DNA of 64,000 bases from JANXUR01 sp038229415 (GCA_038229415.1 JBBROM010000002.1:1-64000); one strand, 5' to 3'. Shown: positions 9,641-17,936, counted from the stretch's first letter. Notes: generated by a model not told the origin, from the letters alone. Program-made: numbers and translations.

Positions 9641-10441
9641 CTAGCTTTGCTGCACGGCAGGAGCCGCTGCATTCGGTTTGCGCAGCCACAACATCCCGCC
9701 CACGATCACCAGACCAATCGAAATCGCCTGCGTCGTAGTGAGTATGCCTCCGAACAGCAGCCCGCGGCCCTCGTCGCCACGCAGAAATTCGATGAAGAAG
9801 CGCTCAATTCCATACAGCACCATAAACGTACCAAATACCTGTCCGTCAAAACTCTTGCGCCGGAACAGCCAAAGCAGAATAAAGAAGTTGACCAGCTCCG
9901 CCGCGCCTTCAATCAATTGCGTCGGGTGCAGATGCACTCCCAGGGAAACCCCCGTCTGCGACGCCGCCACGGAACTCGTAAACGTCACGCCCCACGGCCA
10001 GTCTGTCGGCTTGCCATAGCAGCATCCTGCGGAAAAACATCCCAGCCGTCCCAGCACATGGCCAAACGCCAAGCCGGGAGCAAAACTATCCAGAGTCTTC
10101 CATAGCGGCATCTTGTGTACGCGCATGTACAGATAGCCCGCCAACAGCGCACCCAACAAGCCGCCGGAAAATACTCCGCCCGACTGCAACATTGCCATGC
10201 TGAAAATTTCGCGCGGATTCTGCGAATAGTGAGGCCACTCGTTGGCAATCAGCAGAATCTTGGCACCGACGATCCCGCTCAGCACCATCAGAATGCCAAG
10301 ATTCCATGCGTCATCTTCCAAGATGCCTTGCGTGCGCGCCAGCCGGGCGCAGATGTACATGCCGATGAGCACGCCCATCGCCACCAGAAAACCATACGTA
10401 GGCAATGAAAATGAGCCGATTTGCAGAAGACGGGGAAACAT
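9641..10441 (-). CDS. lgt: Prolipoprotein diacylglyceryl transferase
   Basis: 266 residues with about seven membrane segments. Lgt transfers diacylglycerol from phosphatidylglycerol to the lipobox cysteine of prolipoproteins in the inner membrane. The Lgt signature, GRLGCFSAGCCYGKPTDWPWG, lies at about 132-152, and the N-terminus (LPTYGFLVAMG) and C-terminal ERFFIEFLRGDEG are typical. At least one lipobox protein, the dihaem protein at 27.0 kb, is a likely client in this window. Confidence 0.95.
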   Translation of the reverse strand: MFPRLLQIGSFSLPTYGFLVAMGVLIGMYICARLARTQGILEDDAWNLGILMVLSGIVGAKILLIANEWPHYSQNPREIFSMAMLQSGGVFSGGLLGALLAGYLYMRVHKMPLWKTLDSFAPGLAFGHVLGRLGCFSAGCCYGKPTDWPWGVTFTSSVAASQTGVSLGVHLHPTQLIEGAAELVNFFILLWLFRRKSFDGQVFGTFMVLYGIERFFIEFLRGDEGRGLLFGGILTTTQAISIGLVIVGGMLWLRKPNAAAPAVQQS

Positions 10442-10578
10442 AATTTCGGTTGGAAGAACTTTCCCTTGGAATGAACTCTCTTTGGCTTAGATGCGGCCAG
10501 ATGCGGTCGCGCAACGCTCGTCGCCCCTTATCCGCAAGCCGACCTTAAATCCAGGGCCGCAGAATGCCCAAACAAAAT

Positions 10579-10775
10579 AAAAGCTGACCCACTCAGCCGT
10601 GCAGCGGGCCGAAACTGAACCCGTCCTTCGACGGCGGGAACCCTCCGCGATCCATTAGGCATTTCCGTCTGGCGGAACCTTGCACACCGGATCTAAAACG
10701 AGTCGAGCTCCCTGTTCATTGAATGTTGGTTCAAATTTCGGTGTCCGCCATCACCAACTTGGCAGGCCAGCTTTC
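10579..10775 (-). ncRNA. ssrS: Probable 6S RNA
   Basis: A roughly 196-base transcript is predicted from three features. (1) Its two ends pair over 10 bp: AAAGCTGGCC near 10774 with GGTCAGCTTT near 10580. (2) The middle folds into a long irregular hairpin, with GGCGGACACCG pairing to CGGTGTG...TCCGCC. (3) It lies directly downstream of zapA on the same strand, the classical 6S position in many bacteria. The 3' end runs into CTTTTATTTTG. 6S RNA mimics an open promoter and sequesters sigma-70 RNA polymerase in stationary phase. Length, rod-like fold and neighbour all fit, but I could not run a covariance model. Confidence 0.6.
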
Positions 10776-10782
10776 GAGTTCG

Positions 10783-10811
10783 ATGCTAAAAGGCTTGAGC
10801 CATTAACACAA
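10783..10811 (-). promoter_or_regulatory. Sigma-70-type promoter of the 6S RNA candidate
   Basis: TTGTGT, a 17-base spacer and TAGCAT lie on the minus strand. The -10 box ends seven bases before the predicted RNA 5' end at about 10775. The fit between this promoter and the RNA's closing stem strengthens both calls. Confidence 0.55.
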
Positions 10812-10900
10812 GCCCTACCTGATAATTTTTGATGAATGCAAGGCACGAAAGTTTCGATAGCGGCAATTTACCAACGAATGCTGAAGGTAGGGAAGGAATC

Positions 10901-11004
10901 GGGTGCCCCGTCCAAGCTCTGCTTGGGCGGGTCTTTTCGTTGGAATCAGAACCGGACTGGCGCCGAACCCTCGCGCCAAGCTTTTCGGCGCCAGGGTGGG
11001 ATGC
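10901..11004. repeat. Composite palindromic repeat element
   Basis: It begins GGGTGCCCCGTCC and ends CAGGGTGGGATGC, the ends shared by a repeat family in this window. Inside are two hairpins (CCAAGC-TCT-GCTTGG, and GGCGCC arms around 10960-10990). Its first 36 bases are identical to a segment inside pheT (12286-12321). The element lies between the 6S RNA candidate and zapA. Confidence 0.75.
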
Positions 11005-11011
11005 TAAGCTG

Positions 11012-11359
11012 CTACCCCGCCTTGCGCTCTTCGCTCAACAGGGCGTCCAGCGCACTCATCAGCCGCTCGGCGTGTGCATCCACATCGTGCGTTACATTCT
11101 GGTGCTGATGCCGCAGGATGAACAACTCATCTGCGATATTCAGCGCCGCCAGCACCGCAAGCCGGCCCATATCCACCGTATTCGTTTGGCCAGCGACGGT
11201 GCGAATCTTGCCGTCTACATACGCGGCCAGCCGCTCAATGTAAGCCGGATCGGTGCCGCGCAAGTGATAGGCCTGGTCGAAGATGCTGACGCGCACACTG
11301 CGCGACTCAGCCGCAGGTGCCGCTACTTCCTGGCGCAACTTTGCCGATCGCTCTGCCAT
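11012..11359 (-). CDS. zapA: Cell division protein ZapA
   Basis: 115 residues. ZapA binds and bundles FtsZ at the division ring. The N-terminal half carries the family core VSIFDQAYHLRGTDPAYI and the adjoining AAYVDGKIR; the C-terminal half is a predicted helical coiled coil (about 60-112). Its position, after a small coiled-coil gene and before a probable 6S RNA, is a common zapA setting. Confidence 0.92.
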   Translation of the reverse strand: MAERSAKLRQEVAAPAAESRSVRVSIFDQAYHLRGTDPAYIERLAAYVDGKIRTVAGQTNTVDMGRLAVLAALNIADELFILRHQHQNVTHDVDAHAERLMSALDALLSEERKAG

Positions 11360-11382
11360 AACGGATGAACCTCCGCAGCCCG

Positions 11383-11673
11383 CTATACCGCCGCCTCTTC
11401 CAACGTGTCCATCTCGTGCAGCATCTTCTCGACCCGTGTGCGAATCTCGTCGCGATCACGATGCAGCACTGCTAATTCCTTGCGCAACGTCTCGACTTCC
11501 GCCTCGCGCAAAATCATGTGCTCACGCAACTGCTGCGCCTCGCGCTCGGCCAAAATCCGCGCCTGCCGCGCCCCGCGATACAGCTCAATTGTGCGATACA
11601 CCTTCTCTTCCAGCGCCTGAAAACCTTCCGTCGCTGGCATCAATCCAATCTGTTCCTGTGCGTGCGTCGCCAT
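11383..11673 (-). CDS. Small coiled-coil protein upstream of zapA (ZapB-like?)
   Basis: 96 residues, almost wholly charged heptad-rich helix from about 15 to 92 (LEEKVYRTIELYRGARQAR and onward). No enzymatic motif is present. It sits 23 bases before zapA on the same strand, so it is almost certainly co-transcribed with it. ZapB in E. coli is a short coiled-coil partner of ZapA, so an analogous role is attractive. This is inferred from context and architecture, not from recognisable homology. Confidence 0.7.
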   Translation of the reverse strand: MATHAQEQIGLMPATEGFQALEEKVYRTIELYRGARQARILAEREAQQLREHMILREAEVETLRKELAVLHRDRDEIRTRVEKMLHEMDTLEEAAV

Positions 11674-11821
11674 GGGGCGGGGCTTCTCCTCGGGTCGGAA
11701 GGCGAGCCCAAAAGGCAGGCTAAGTCCTTCAATTGAAACGAAGTATAACCCACCTGCCTGAGGAAAGCAGGAAAATAAAGACTTACGGGTGGCAGAGGTG
11801 CTTGGTTAGTGATGACCCCAT

Positions 11822-12083
11822 GTGGGGACACGTGCCTCACCAGTCCAATCGGAGCAAAGCTCCGAACACTCTCCATTGCGATAGCCGAACCCCAGCCCGG
11901 CAACCCGCCAGCCCCGGAGGGGCGAAATTGCCCTCAGCCCACCGCGTAAGCGGTGGGGAAAGTCTCAAAGCTAAGGAACCACGCAAGCGCCCCGGCTCTC
12001 CCGTGCCGAAGGCACACCAACAATTAAGCCCGGCACGAAGTGCCGGGTAATCCGTAACTCAAAATCAACCCCGCAGGGACGAC
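11822..12083. repeat. Cluster of GC-rich palindromic repeats
   Basis: This fills the 480-base gap between pheT and the coiled-coil gene; I see no gene in it. In order: a 46-base unit (TGTGGGGACACGTGCCTCAC, ending in hairpin GGAGC-AAA-GCTCC) that recurs at 15755-15799; hairpin AGCCCCGGAGGGGCG; hairpin CCCACCGCGTAAGCGGTGGG; hairpin GTGCCGAAGGCAC; and hairpin CCCGGCAC-GAA-GTGCCGGG (12029-12047), followed 21 bases later by CCCCGCAGGGAC. The last pair has the two-hairpin layout found elsewhere in the window. Confidence 0.8.
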
Positions 12084-12156
12084 AGAACCCCACCGAGGTC
12101 CTCATTCATGGTCCGATCATGACGAAGTCCAGAAATTTCTGCGATGACCAACCGAG

Positions 12157-14244
12157 CTAGCTGCGCAACTTCCCGCCCAACTTCTCCATTGCGGCAACAA
12201 TCGCCTGCGCCCACTGCGCCACTTCTTCTTCGCGCAATGTCCGCTCTGAAGATTGGAACGTCACCCGCAGCAGCACGCTCTTGCTGGGTGCCCCGTCCAA
12301 GCTCTGCTTGGGCGGGTCTTTCTTCCAGCCGACTCCACTCCCCGCCAGCACTTCCACCGGATCCACCCGCCGCAGCTCCGGAATCTTCAAACCCGTTATG
12401 GCACCGCGTATCTTCTCGAACCGCGTTGCCTCGGTATCCGGAAACAGCAGCGAAAAGTCGCGCTCCATGGCAGGGAAACGCGGCAACGCCACATAGCGGA
12501 TGTTTCGGGTTTGCCTCTGGTAGAGCGCATCGAGATAAATTTCGCCGACAAATACGTCCTGCCGCATCTTGAACGAGGTTGCAACCTCCGGAAGAAGCTG
12601 CCCAAACTTCGCGACCGTTACTCCATCCATCATCACCCGTGCCGAACGCCCAGGATGATAGCGGTTCTCAAGAACAATCTCTGGATTGAACTGGAGCGAA
12701 TTGCAGGCAAATGGCATCAGCAAAGTCTCGATGTCGCCCTTCATGTCGAAGAAAGAATAAGCTCGCGCCTGCTGATGCAGTCCAGCTGCAATCGCCTGCC
12801 CAGTGGCACCCAGGCAAACACGCTTACGCTGAAAATCTCCACTCGCGGCGTCCTCAAACACGTTGCCTGCTTCAAACAGTCGCACTGTCTCCACCCCGCG
12901 ATTCAAGTTGTGCGCCAGCATCCCCAGCATGCCCGGAATCAGCGAATTCCGCATGACAGAAGCCTCGTCGCTCAGTGGATTCGCGATTGTAAGAGCAAGC
13001 GCTGGCGAAAAAAACTTGGCTTCGGCTGTGGAAATAAACGTCAGCGAAATCGCCTCGTTGTATCCCAGCGCCAGCAGCGTCGAGCGCATCCGCGCATCCT
13101 TTTCCGCGCCCGGCAACTCCACCACCGCGCCAACATACGGCGGCAGCGAATTCTCAAACTTGTCGTATCCGTGGACTCGCGCCAACTCTTCAATCAAATC
13201 AATCTCGCGCTCTACATCCAAACGCCACGAAGGAATCTGCACGGTAAAGTCGTCGCCATTCGGCGTGAGCCCGAATCCGAGCCGCCCCAGAATCCGCTGC
13301 ATCTCTTTCGCCGGAATCACCTTGCCCAGAATGCGCTTTACCTCGGCGCAGCGCAGCATAATCGGCGGCCGCGACATCTCCCGCGCAATCACGTCAATCG
13401 GCGCGCCCACCAGGTTGCCCCCAGCCGACGCCAGAATCAACTCGGCGACCCGATCCGCCGCCAGAAGCGTCGCGCCAAAATCCGCACCCCGCTCAAAGCG
13501 ATGCGACGCATCCGTATGCATCCCGTGCCGCTTCGCCATCTTGCGCACGACCACCGGTTCAAACCACGCCGCCTCAATCAGCACGTTTGTGGTCGCGTCG
13601 GTAATCATCGAATCGAATCCGCCCATCACGCCTGCCAGCGCCACCGGCTTCACCGCATCGGCAATCACCAGGTCTTCGCGCGTCAACTTGCGCTCCACGC
13701 CATCAAGAGTCTTCAGCGTCTCGCCATCGCGTGCGCGCCGCACCGCAATACGGACATCGCCCTTCGCGCCTTCCAACTTGTCCAAATCAAACGCGTGCGT
13801 CGGATGTCCCATCTCCCACAGTGTGTAGTTCGACGCATCCGCCGCGCTATTGATCGCGCGATGCTCGAGACTCGCCAGCCGTTCGGCAACACTTTTCGGC
13901 GATGGCCCAATCTTTACGCCGCGAATCACCCGTGCCGTGTAGCGAGCGCAGCCGTGGCCGTCCTCAATCGTGATCGCAATCCCAGCCAAGCCAGTTACCG
14001 CTGGAAGCTTCGGCTTGATCGCCTTCAACGGCACGTCATACAGCGCAGAAATTTCGCGCGCCACGCCGTAATGATTCATGTCGTCGGGTCGATTGGTGGT
14101 GATCTCCATCTCGAAGATCATCGCGTCGCCGTCCCCGACAGTATTTTCCACGGCGGTGCCCGTGAGAGTCAGCTCTTCCGCAAGCTGAGCGTTACTCACC
14201 TTCACGTCCACAAATTCGCGCAGCCATTGAGGAGATAGTTTCAT
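12157..14244 (-). CDS. pheT: Phenylalanyl-tRNA synthetase beta subunit (short form)
   Basis: 695 residues, against about 790 in E. coli. The N-terminal strand (MKLSPQWLREFVDVKVSNAQ) is followed almost directly by the B3/B4 region (FEMEITTNRPDDMNHYGVAR), so the EMAP-type tRNA-binding insertion is absent. The B3/B4 editing domain, B5 domain (VIPAKEMQRILGRLGF) and the C-terminal ferredoxin-fold anticodon-binding domain (RVTFQSSERTL) are all present. Twelve extra codons in that last domain (KDPPKQSLDGAPSK region) come from an inserted palindromic repeat. With PheS it charges tRNA-Phe as an (alpha-beta)2 enzyme. pheS lies 141 bases upstream. Confidence 0.95.
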   Translation of the reverse strand: MKLSPQWLREFVDVKVSNAQLAEELTLTGTAVENTVGDGDAMIFEMEITTNRPDDMNHYGVAREISALYDVPLKAIKPKLPAVTGLAGIAITIEDGHGCARYTARVIRGVKIGPSPKSVAERLASLEHRAINSAADASNYTLWEMGHPTHAFDLDKLEGAKGDVRIAVRRARDGETLKTLDGVERKLTREDLVIADAVKPVALAGVMGGFDSMITDATTNVLIEAAWFEPVVVRKMAKRHGMHTDASHRFERGADFGATLLAADRVAELILASAGGNLVGAPIDVIAREMSRPPIMLRCAEVKRILGKVIPAKEMQRILGRLGFGLTPNGDDFTVQIPSWRLDVEREIDLIEELARVHGYDKFENSLPPYVGAVVELPGAEKDARMRSTLLALGYNEAISLTFISTAEAKFFSPALALTIANPLSDEASVMRNSLIPGMLGMLAHNLNRGVETVRLFEAGNVFEDAASGDFQRKRVCLGATGQAIAAGLHQQARAYSFFDMKGDIETLLMPFACNSLQFNPEIVLENRYHPGRSARVMMDGVTVAKFGQLLPEVATSFKMRQDVFVGEIYLDALYQRQTRNIRYVALPRFPAMERDFSLLFPDTEATRFEKIRGAITGLKIPELRRVDPVEVLAGSGVGWKKDPPKQSLDGAPSKSVLLRVTFQSSERTLREEEVAQWAQAIVAAMEKLGGKLRS
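12286..12321. repeat. Palindromic repeat inside pheT coding sequence
   Basis: 36 bases (exactly 12 codons) identical to intergenic 10901-10936, with the hairpin CCAAGC-TCT-GCTTGG at its centre. It adds residues between two strands of the anticodon-binding domain, at the turn where homologues have a short Gly/Lys loop, and keeps the reading frame. Confidence 0.85.
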
Positions 14245-14282
14245 GAAAAATTAAGTCCGATCGAGGAACCTACTTACAAATG

Positions 14283-14331
14283 GGTGCCCCATCCTTGTCC
14301 GCGTTCTGTGCGGACAGGGTGTGAGCGATGC
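14283..14331. repeat. GGTGCCCC-type palindromic repeat
   Basis: It runs from GGTGCCCCATCC to GGGTGTGAGCGATGC, with the inner hairpin GTCCGC-GTTCT-GTGCGGAC. It lies in the pheS-pheT gap, and a 'TTCCTGAGCGAAGCGAAGGA' type repeat follows at about 14343-14365. Confidence 0.7.
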
Positions 14332-14385
14332 CCAAAACGCTGTCTTCCTGAGCGAAGCGAAGGATCCCTACCCAGCCACAAACCG

Positions 14386-15606
14386 CTACGCGAACTGCTC
14401 CAAGAACCGTACGTCGCCGTTATAGAAAAGTTGAATATCGTCCACGCCATACTTCATGATGGCGATGCGCTCCACGCCCATGCCAAAGGCAAACCCGCTC
14501 ACCTTCGTCGCATCGTAATCCACAAAGCCGTACACATTCGGATCCACCATGCCGCATCCCAGCAGCTCAATCCATCCGCTGGACTTGCAGTTGCGGCACG
14601 GTCCGCCATCGCGCTGGCCCTTGCCGCCGCAAAAAATGCAGCTGATCTGCATGTCCGCGCTCGGCTCGGTAAACGGAAAAAACGACGGATAAAATCGCGT
14701 CTTCACACTCGACCCAAACAGCATCTTCATCGCATGATCAAGCGTGCCCTTCAAGTCGCAGAACGTAATGTTAGTATCCACCGCCAAACCTTCCACCTGA
14801 TGGAACACCGGCGAATGAGTCGCATCCGCCGCATCATTGCGATGCACCTTGCCCGGACACAACACCCGCACCGGCGGCTTCTGTTTCATCATCGTGCGAA
14901 TCTGCACCGGCGACGTGTGCGTCCGCAGCAGCAGCCGGTCGCGCAGCGCCTTCGTCTCCTGCCCGGCGATGAACAACGTGTCCTGCGTATCGCGCGCGGG
15001 ATGATTCGGAGGAAAGTTCAGCGCCTCAAAATTGTAAAAATCGGTTTCCACTTCCGGCCCATCGGCAATCGAATATCCCAGGTTGCGGAACACCGAAATA
15101 ATCTCGTGCATCGTCCGCATCACCGGATGCTCCGCGCCCAACGCCCGCCGTGTCCCCGGCTGAGTGATGTCAATCTCGACTTTCGCGGAGCCGCCAGTCG
15201 AGATGCCTTCGCCAACGTCCGGAACAACCTCAAAGTGGGACATCATGGATGAGCTTACAGGGCTAAGTACTAACAGACGAGTAGCCTCAAGTTGCGCTTT
15301 CGTCACGACGCCATTTGCACTCTTACTCTGCAGATTCTTGTAGGGATCGAGCTTCTTCTTAACGCTGTTTACTAGCGCTCCACTCACGGGGATGTTCTCG
15401 CGGGATGCCTGCTTACGCCAGACCTCGTCGATTTGAGATGACACCAACCCATTCTTCCGACCAAACCAGCGATCAAGGAAGACTCGAACCTGCGCATCGT
15501 CCGAGACTGCGGCACACTCGTCATCGCACGCTTGGAGGAGCCTGTCGCGCTCGTGATTCAAAGCCTCGGGCGAAAAGTCTGTCAATTGGGGAACGGAGAA
15601 GGGCAT
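14386..15606 (-). CDS. pheS: Phenylalanyl-tRNA synthetase alpha subunit
   Basis: 406 residues from the ATG at 15606 (GGAAA six bases upstream); in-frame ATG 15618 and TTG 15633 are weaker. The N-terminal coiled-coil arm (about 10-90) contains the family GRKNGLV element. The class II catalytic core has GTRRALGAEHPVMRTM, the motif-2 region HRNDAADATHSPVFHQVEG and the C-terminal signature GFAFGMGVERIAIMKYG. It carries a CxxC...CxxC pair (CIFCGGKGQRDGGPCRNC) that may bind zinc. It is about 60 residues longer than usual, through an insertion after the arm (about 95-155) that includes VVTKAQLEATRLLVL. Confidence 0.95.
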   Translation of the reverse strand: MPFSVPQLTDFSPEALNHERDRLLQACDDECAAVSDDAQVRVFLDRWFGRKNGLVSSQIDEVWRKQASRENIPVSGALVNSVKKKLDPYKNLQSKSANGVVTKAQLEATRLLVLSPVSSSMMSHFEVVPDVGEGISTGGSAKVEIDITQPGTRRALGAEHPVMRTMHEIISVFRNLGYSIADGPEVETDFYNFEALNFPPNHPARDTQDTLFIAGQETKALRDRLLLRTHTSPVQIRTMMKQKPPVRVLCPGKVHRNDAADATHSPVFHQVEGLAVDTNITFCDLKGTLDHAMKMLFGSSVKTRFYPSFFPFTEPSADMQISCIFCGGKGQRDGGPCRNCKSSGWIELLGCGMVDPNVYGFVDYDATKVSGFAFGMGVERIAIMKYGVDDIQLFYNGDVRFLEQFA

Positions 15607-15639
15607 GGTTGTTTCCATGATAACCAATCGCAACTCGTG

Positions 15640-16090
15640 TGGGGACGGGCGCCTCGCCCGGGGTCCCCACCAAGCCCGACTTTGTCTTGCTGGGGTGGTT
15701 GACCGTCCAATCGGTGCAGAGCCTCGAAACCGCCCATCCCAGTCGTTAAGTTAGTGTGGGGACAGTGCCTCACCTGTCCAATCGGGGCAAAGCCCCGAAA
15801 TTTCGCAGGACGCCCGGTGCCCCACCCTCGCCCGGTGCATTTCCGCGCTAGGGTGGGATGCACTCATCTACGCGAATCGAAAACAGGACATGCACTAACG
15901 GTCGTGCGGGAAATGCGAAACGCAATTCCCGCCACCGCCCCAACCCGAAGGGCGGAACAGGATAGCCCAGGGCGTAAGCCCTGGGTAGCATAAGAAAAAT
16001 TCGGAGCCCCGTAGGGGCGGCACACGCCCCGCCACAACCCTCAGATACAACGAACCCACCGCGTTACGCGGTGGGTTCGTCAAATTCTCC
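15640..16090. repeat. Repeat-filled intergenic region between pheS and rplT
   Basis: No gene is seen. In order: a GTGGGGACGGGCGCCTCGCC unit; a second copy of the 45-base GTGGGGACA unit (15755-15799), whose hairpin reads GGGGC-AAA-GCCCC where the other copy has GGAGC/GCTCC; a GGTGCCCCACCCT...AGGGTGGGATGC palindrome (15816-15861); a two-hairpin element with CCCAGGGC-GTAA-GCCCTGGG (15966-15985) and GGAGCCCCGTAGGGGCGGCA (about 16003-16022); and hairpin AACCCACCGCG-TTA-CGCGGTGGGTT (about 16047-16071). The last could also terminate transcripts. Confidence 0.8.
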
Positions 16091-16113
16091 GCCTTACAGC
16101 GGCGGTTAAGCCC

Positions 16114-16500
16114 TTACGCGGCCTTCTTTTCCTTCTTAGGCTTGGCCGCAATCGCGGTCTTGGCCTGTTCACACAGATTGGCAAAACCCGGCGCGTCATG
16201 CACGGCAATGTCCGCCAGAATCTTGCGGTCCAGCTCAATCTCGGCCAAATTCAGGCCGTGGATGAACTGGTTGTAGCTCAGGCCACTCAACTGCGTGGCG
16301 GCGCCAATGCGCACAATCCACAGCGAGCGATATTGCCGCTTCTTCTGCTTGCGGCCAGAGTAGGCGAACTTCAGTCCGCGCTCTACAGCCTCTTTGGCTG
16401 CGCGGTAAAGTTTTGATTTTGTGAGGAAATATCCACTTGCCCGCTCAAGAATCTTTTTGCGGCGCTGGCGGCGTTTGGTTCCACGTTTTACGCGAGGCAT
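16114..16500 (-). CDS. rplT: Ribosomal protein L20
   Basis: 128 residues, slightly longer than the usual ~118, with an extra Lys/Ala-rich tail (AIAAKPKKEKKAA). The very basic N-terminus MPRVKRGTKRRQRRKKILER and the core SGLSYNQFIHGLNLAEIELDRKIL are diagnostic. L20 is an early-assembling 50S protein and represses its own operon in several phyla. It is the third gene of infC-rpmI-rplT. Confidence 0.97.
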   Translation of the reverse strand: MPRVKRGTKRRQRRKKILERASGYFLTKSKLYRAAKEAVERGLKFAYSGRKQKKRQYRSLWIVRIGAATQLSGLSYNQFIHGLNLAEIELDRKILADIAVHDAPGFANLCEQAKTAIAAKPKKEKKAA

Positions 16501-16745
16501 GGCAACTGCTCCTTTTTAAGTGAGGCGGCGGATCGCAATACTCCACGCGTCCGTCCGCGTTCAGTCCCACAGCAAAATCTCTTCATCTCTTCCGAAGAAA
16601 AATTTGCGGGGCCTACGATGGCTGGAGGCAGGATGTTAGGTCGGCCTCTTCACACACCGTGCGCCGAATTAACAGGCACCCGGCGGCTCTGCTGCAAACT
16701 TCTACTACTTACTACCGCCGCATCCAACCGCATGCGGGAAAAAGT

Positions 16746-16943
16746 CTATGCGTATGGAATCATCCGCTTGATCACGGGCGTGTCCGCGTCCGAAGCCAGC
16801 ACGATTTTGCTCAGCTTGTTCTTCCGCTTCCGGCCCTTTGAGGTCAAGATGTGCCGCGCGCCTACTTGCCCGCGCTTCACCTTGCCCGTCGCCGTCAATT
16901 TATAGCGCTTGGCTGCGCCTTTGTGTGTCTTGATCTTTGGCAT
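16746..16943 (-). CDS. rpmI: Ribosomal protein L35
   Basis: 65 residues, the normal length. MPKIKTHKGAAKRYKLTATG at the start and HILTSKGRKRKNKLSK in the middle are diagnostic. The gap to rplT is 245 bases, which is unusually long for this pair; I see no gene in it. An autoregulatory leader for rplT could lie there, but no specific structure was identified. Confidence 0.96.
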   Translation of the reverse strand: MPKIKTHKGAAKRYKLTATGKVKRGQVGARHILTSKGRKRKNKLSKIVLASDADTPVIKRMIPYA

Positions 16944-17067
16944 AACGTCCTTCTCGCTTTACTCGTATTACTCATTCGTACTGCCATGCTGCACTACAAC
17001 TGCTGCACACGAATCCCGCTCAGCAAACCCAATTTCCCAGATTCATTCCAGGAGAAAACAGCAACCG

Positions 17068-17736
17068 TTACGAGGACTGCGCCTGCGGCGGTGCTTCTAC
17101 TACAGCCGGAGTAGCAGCATCGCTCGGTGCCGCTGGCGCAACTGCCACTGCTGGCTTCACCTCTGCTGGCACCAGCGAATCCAATTGCACCGGCTTAGGC
17201 GGCTTCGGAGCCTTCACCGCCTCCGTCTTGTGCGGTGCCAAAATTACGTGCAGGGTGTTGCCTTCCTGCCGCGCCCGGAACTCCACAATCGCCTGGTTGC
17301 CAATATCCTTGATCAGCCGGTCCAAAATCCCCAGCCCCAAACTCTGCCGCGTCATTTCGCGGCCGCGGAAGAAGATCGTAGCCTTGACCTTGTCGCCTTC
17401 CGCTAAAAACCGCAGCGCATGATTCTTTTTCGTGTCGTAGTCGTGATCGTCCACATTGATGCGGAATTTCACTTCCTTGACGATGATCTGCTTCTGCTTC
17501 TTTTTCGCGATCCGCTCCTGTTTTTCCTGCTGATACATGAACTTGCCGTAGTCCATGATGCGGCAAACCGGGGGTTGCGCCGTCGGCGAAATTTCCACCA
17601 GATCCAGATTCTTCTCGCGCGCTAACTTCAGCGCCTCAAACGGGACCATGATGCCAACCTGCCCGCCTTCATCGTCAATCACGCGAATCTCACGTGCCCG
17701 AATCCGCTCATTGATGCGTGTAAACCGCTTATCGAT
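17068..17736 (-). CDS. infC: Translation initiation factor IF-3
   Basis: I place the start at an ATC codon (17736), giving DKRFTRINERIRAREIRVI after the initiator. A GGAGG lies five bases upstream, while the GTG at 17757 and TTG at 17775 have no ribosome site. Both IF-3 domains are present, including VCRIMDYGKFMYQQEK and the C-terminal KVKATIFFRGREMTRQ. About 50 extra Ala/Pro/Val-rich residues (from KAPKPPKPVQ) extend the C-terminus beyond the usual ~175. IF-3 checks start codons and disfavours non-canonical ones, so an AUC start would make synthesis self-limiting. Confidence 0.93.
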   Translation of the reverse strand: MDKRFTRINERIRAREIRVIDDEGGQVGIMVPFEALKLAREKNLDLVEISPTAQPPVCRIMDYGKFMYQQEKQERIAKKKQKQIIVKEVKFRINVDDHDYDTKKNHALRFLAEGDKVKATIFFRGREMTRQSLGLGILDRLIKDIGNQAIVEFRARQEGNTLHVILAPHKTEAVKAPKPPKPVQLDSLVPAEVKPAVAVAPAAPSDAATPAVVEAPPQAQSS

Positions 17737-17746
17737 ACAATCCTCC
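17734..17746 (-). promoter_or_regulatory. Ribosome binding site and AUC start of infC
   Basis: Minus strand GGAGG-ATTGT-ATC. The spacing of five bases is normal. ATG is absent from the region, and the residues that follow are exactly where IF-3 homology begins. Rare initiators (AUU in E. coli, AUC in Myxococcus) are known for infC. Confidence 0.65.
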
Positions 17747-17936
17747 GTGCCCTTCACAAGGCAATACGTACTCAAAAGTATAGCACGCGGAAACGCCCAA
17801 AATTGCGAGTCCCGGAGAGTGGTAATGTCTCAACCCATACGGCCGGTGGCCCATTCAAGCCCGGGGTTGGCTTGAGTGGGTATTCGCCACGCTTCCACCA
17901 TCATCCTGAGCGCAACGAGGGATCTCCACCCCGCTC

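Noticed and set aside
12253..14238. 661-codon plus-strand frame opposite pheT
   Set aside because: Composition (very high Arg, His, Gln) and exact antisense overlap with a certain gene mark it as a shadow.
11822..16090. Possible CRISPR array among the regularly spaced palindromes near 12 and 16 kb
   Set aside because: Repeats are not identical direct repeats with uniform unique spacers; they are different hairpins with variable spacing, and no cas genes are present.
16501..16745. Possible L20-binding autoregulatory leader between rpmI and rplT
   Set aside because: The gap is long, but I could not draw a structure mimicking the L20 site on 23S rRNA, so it is not listed as a feature.
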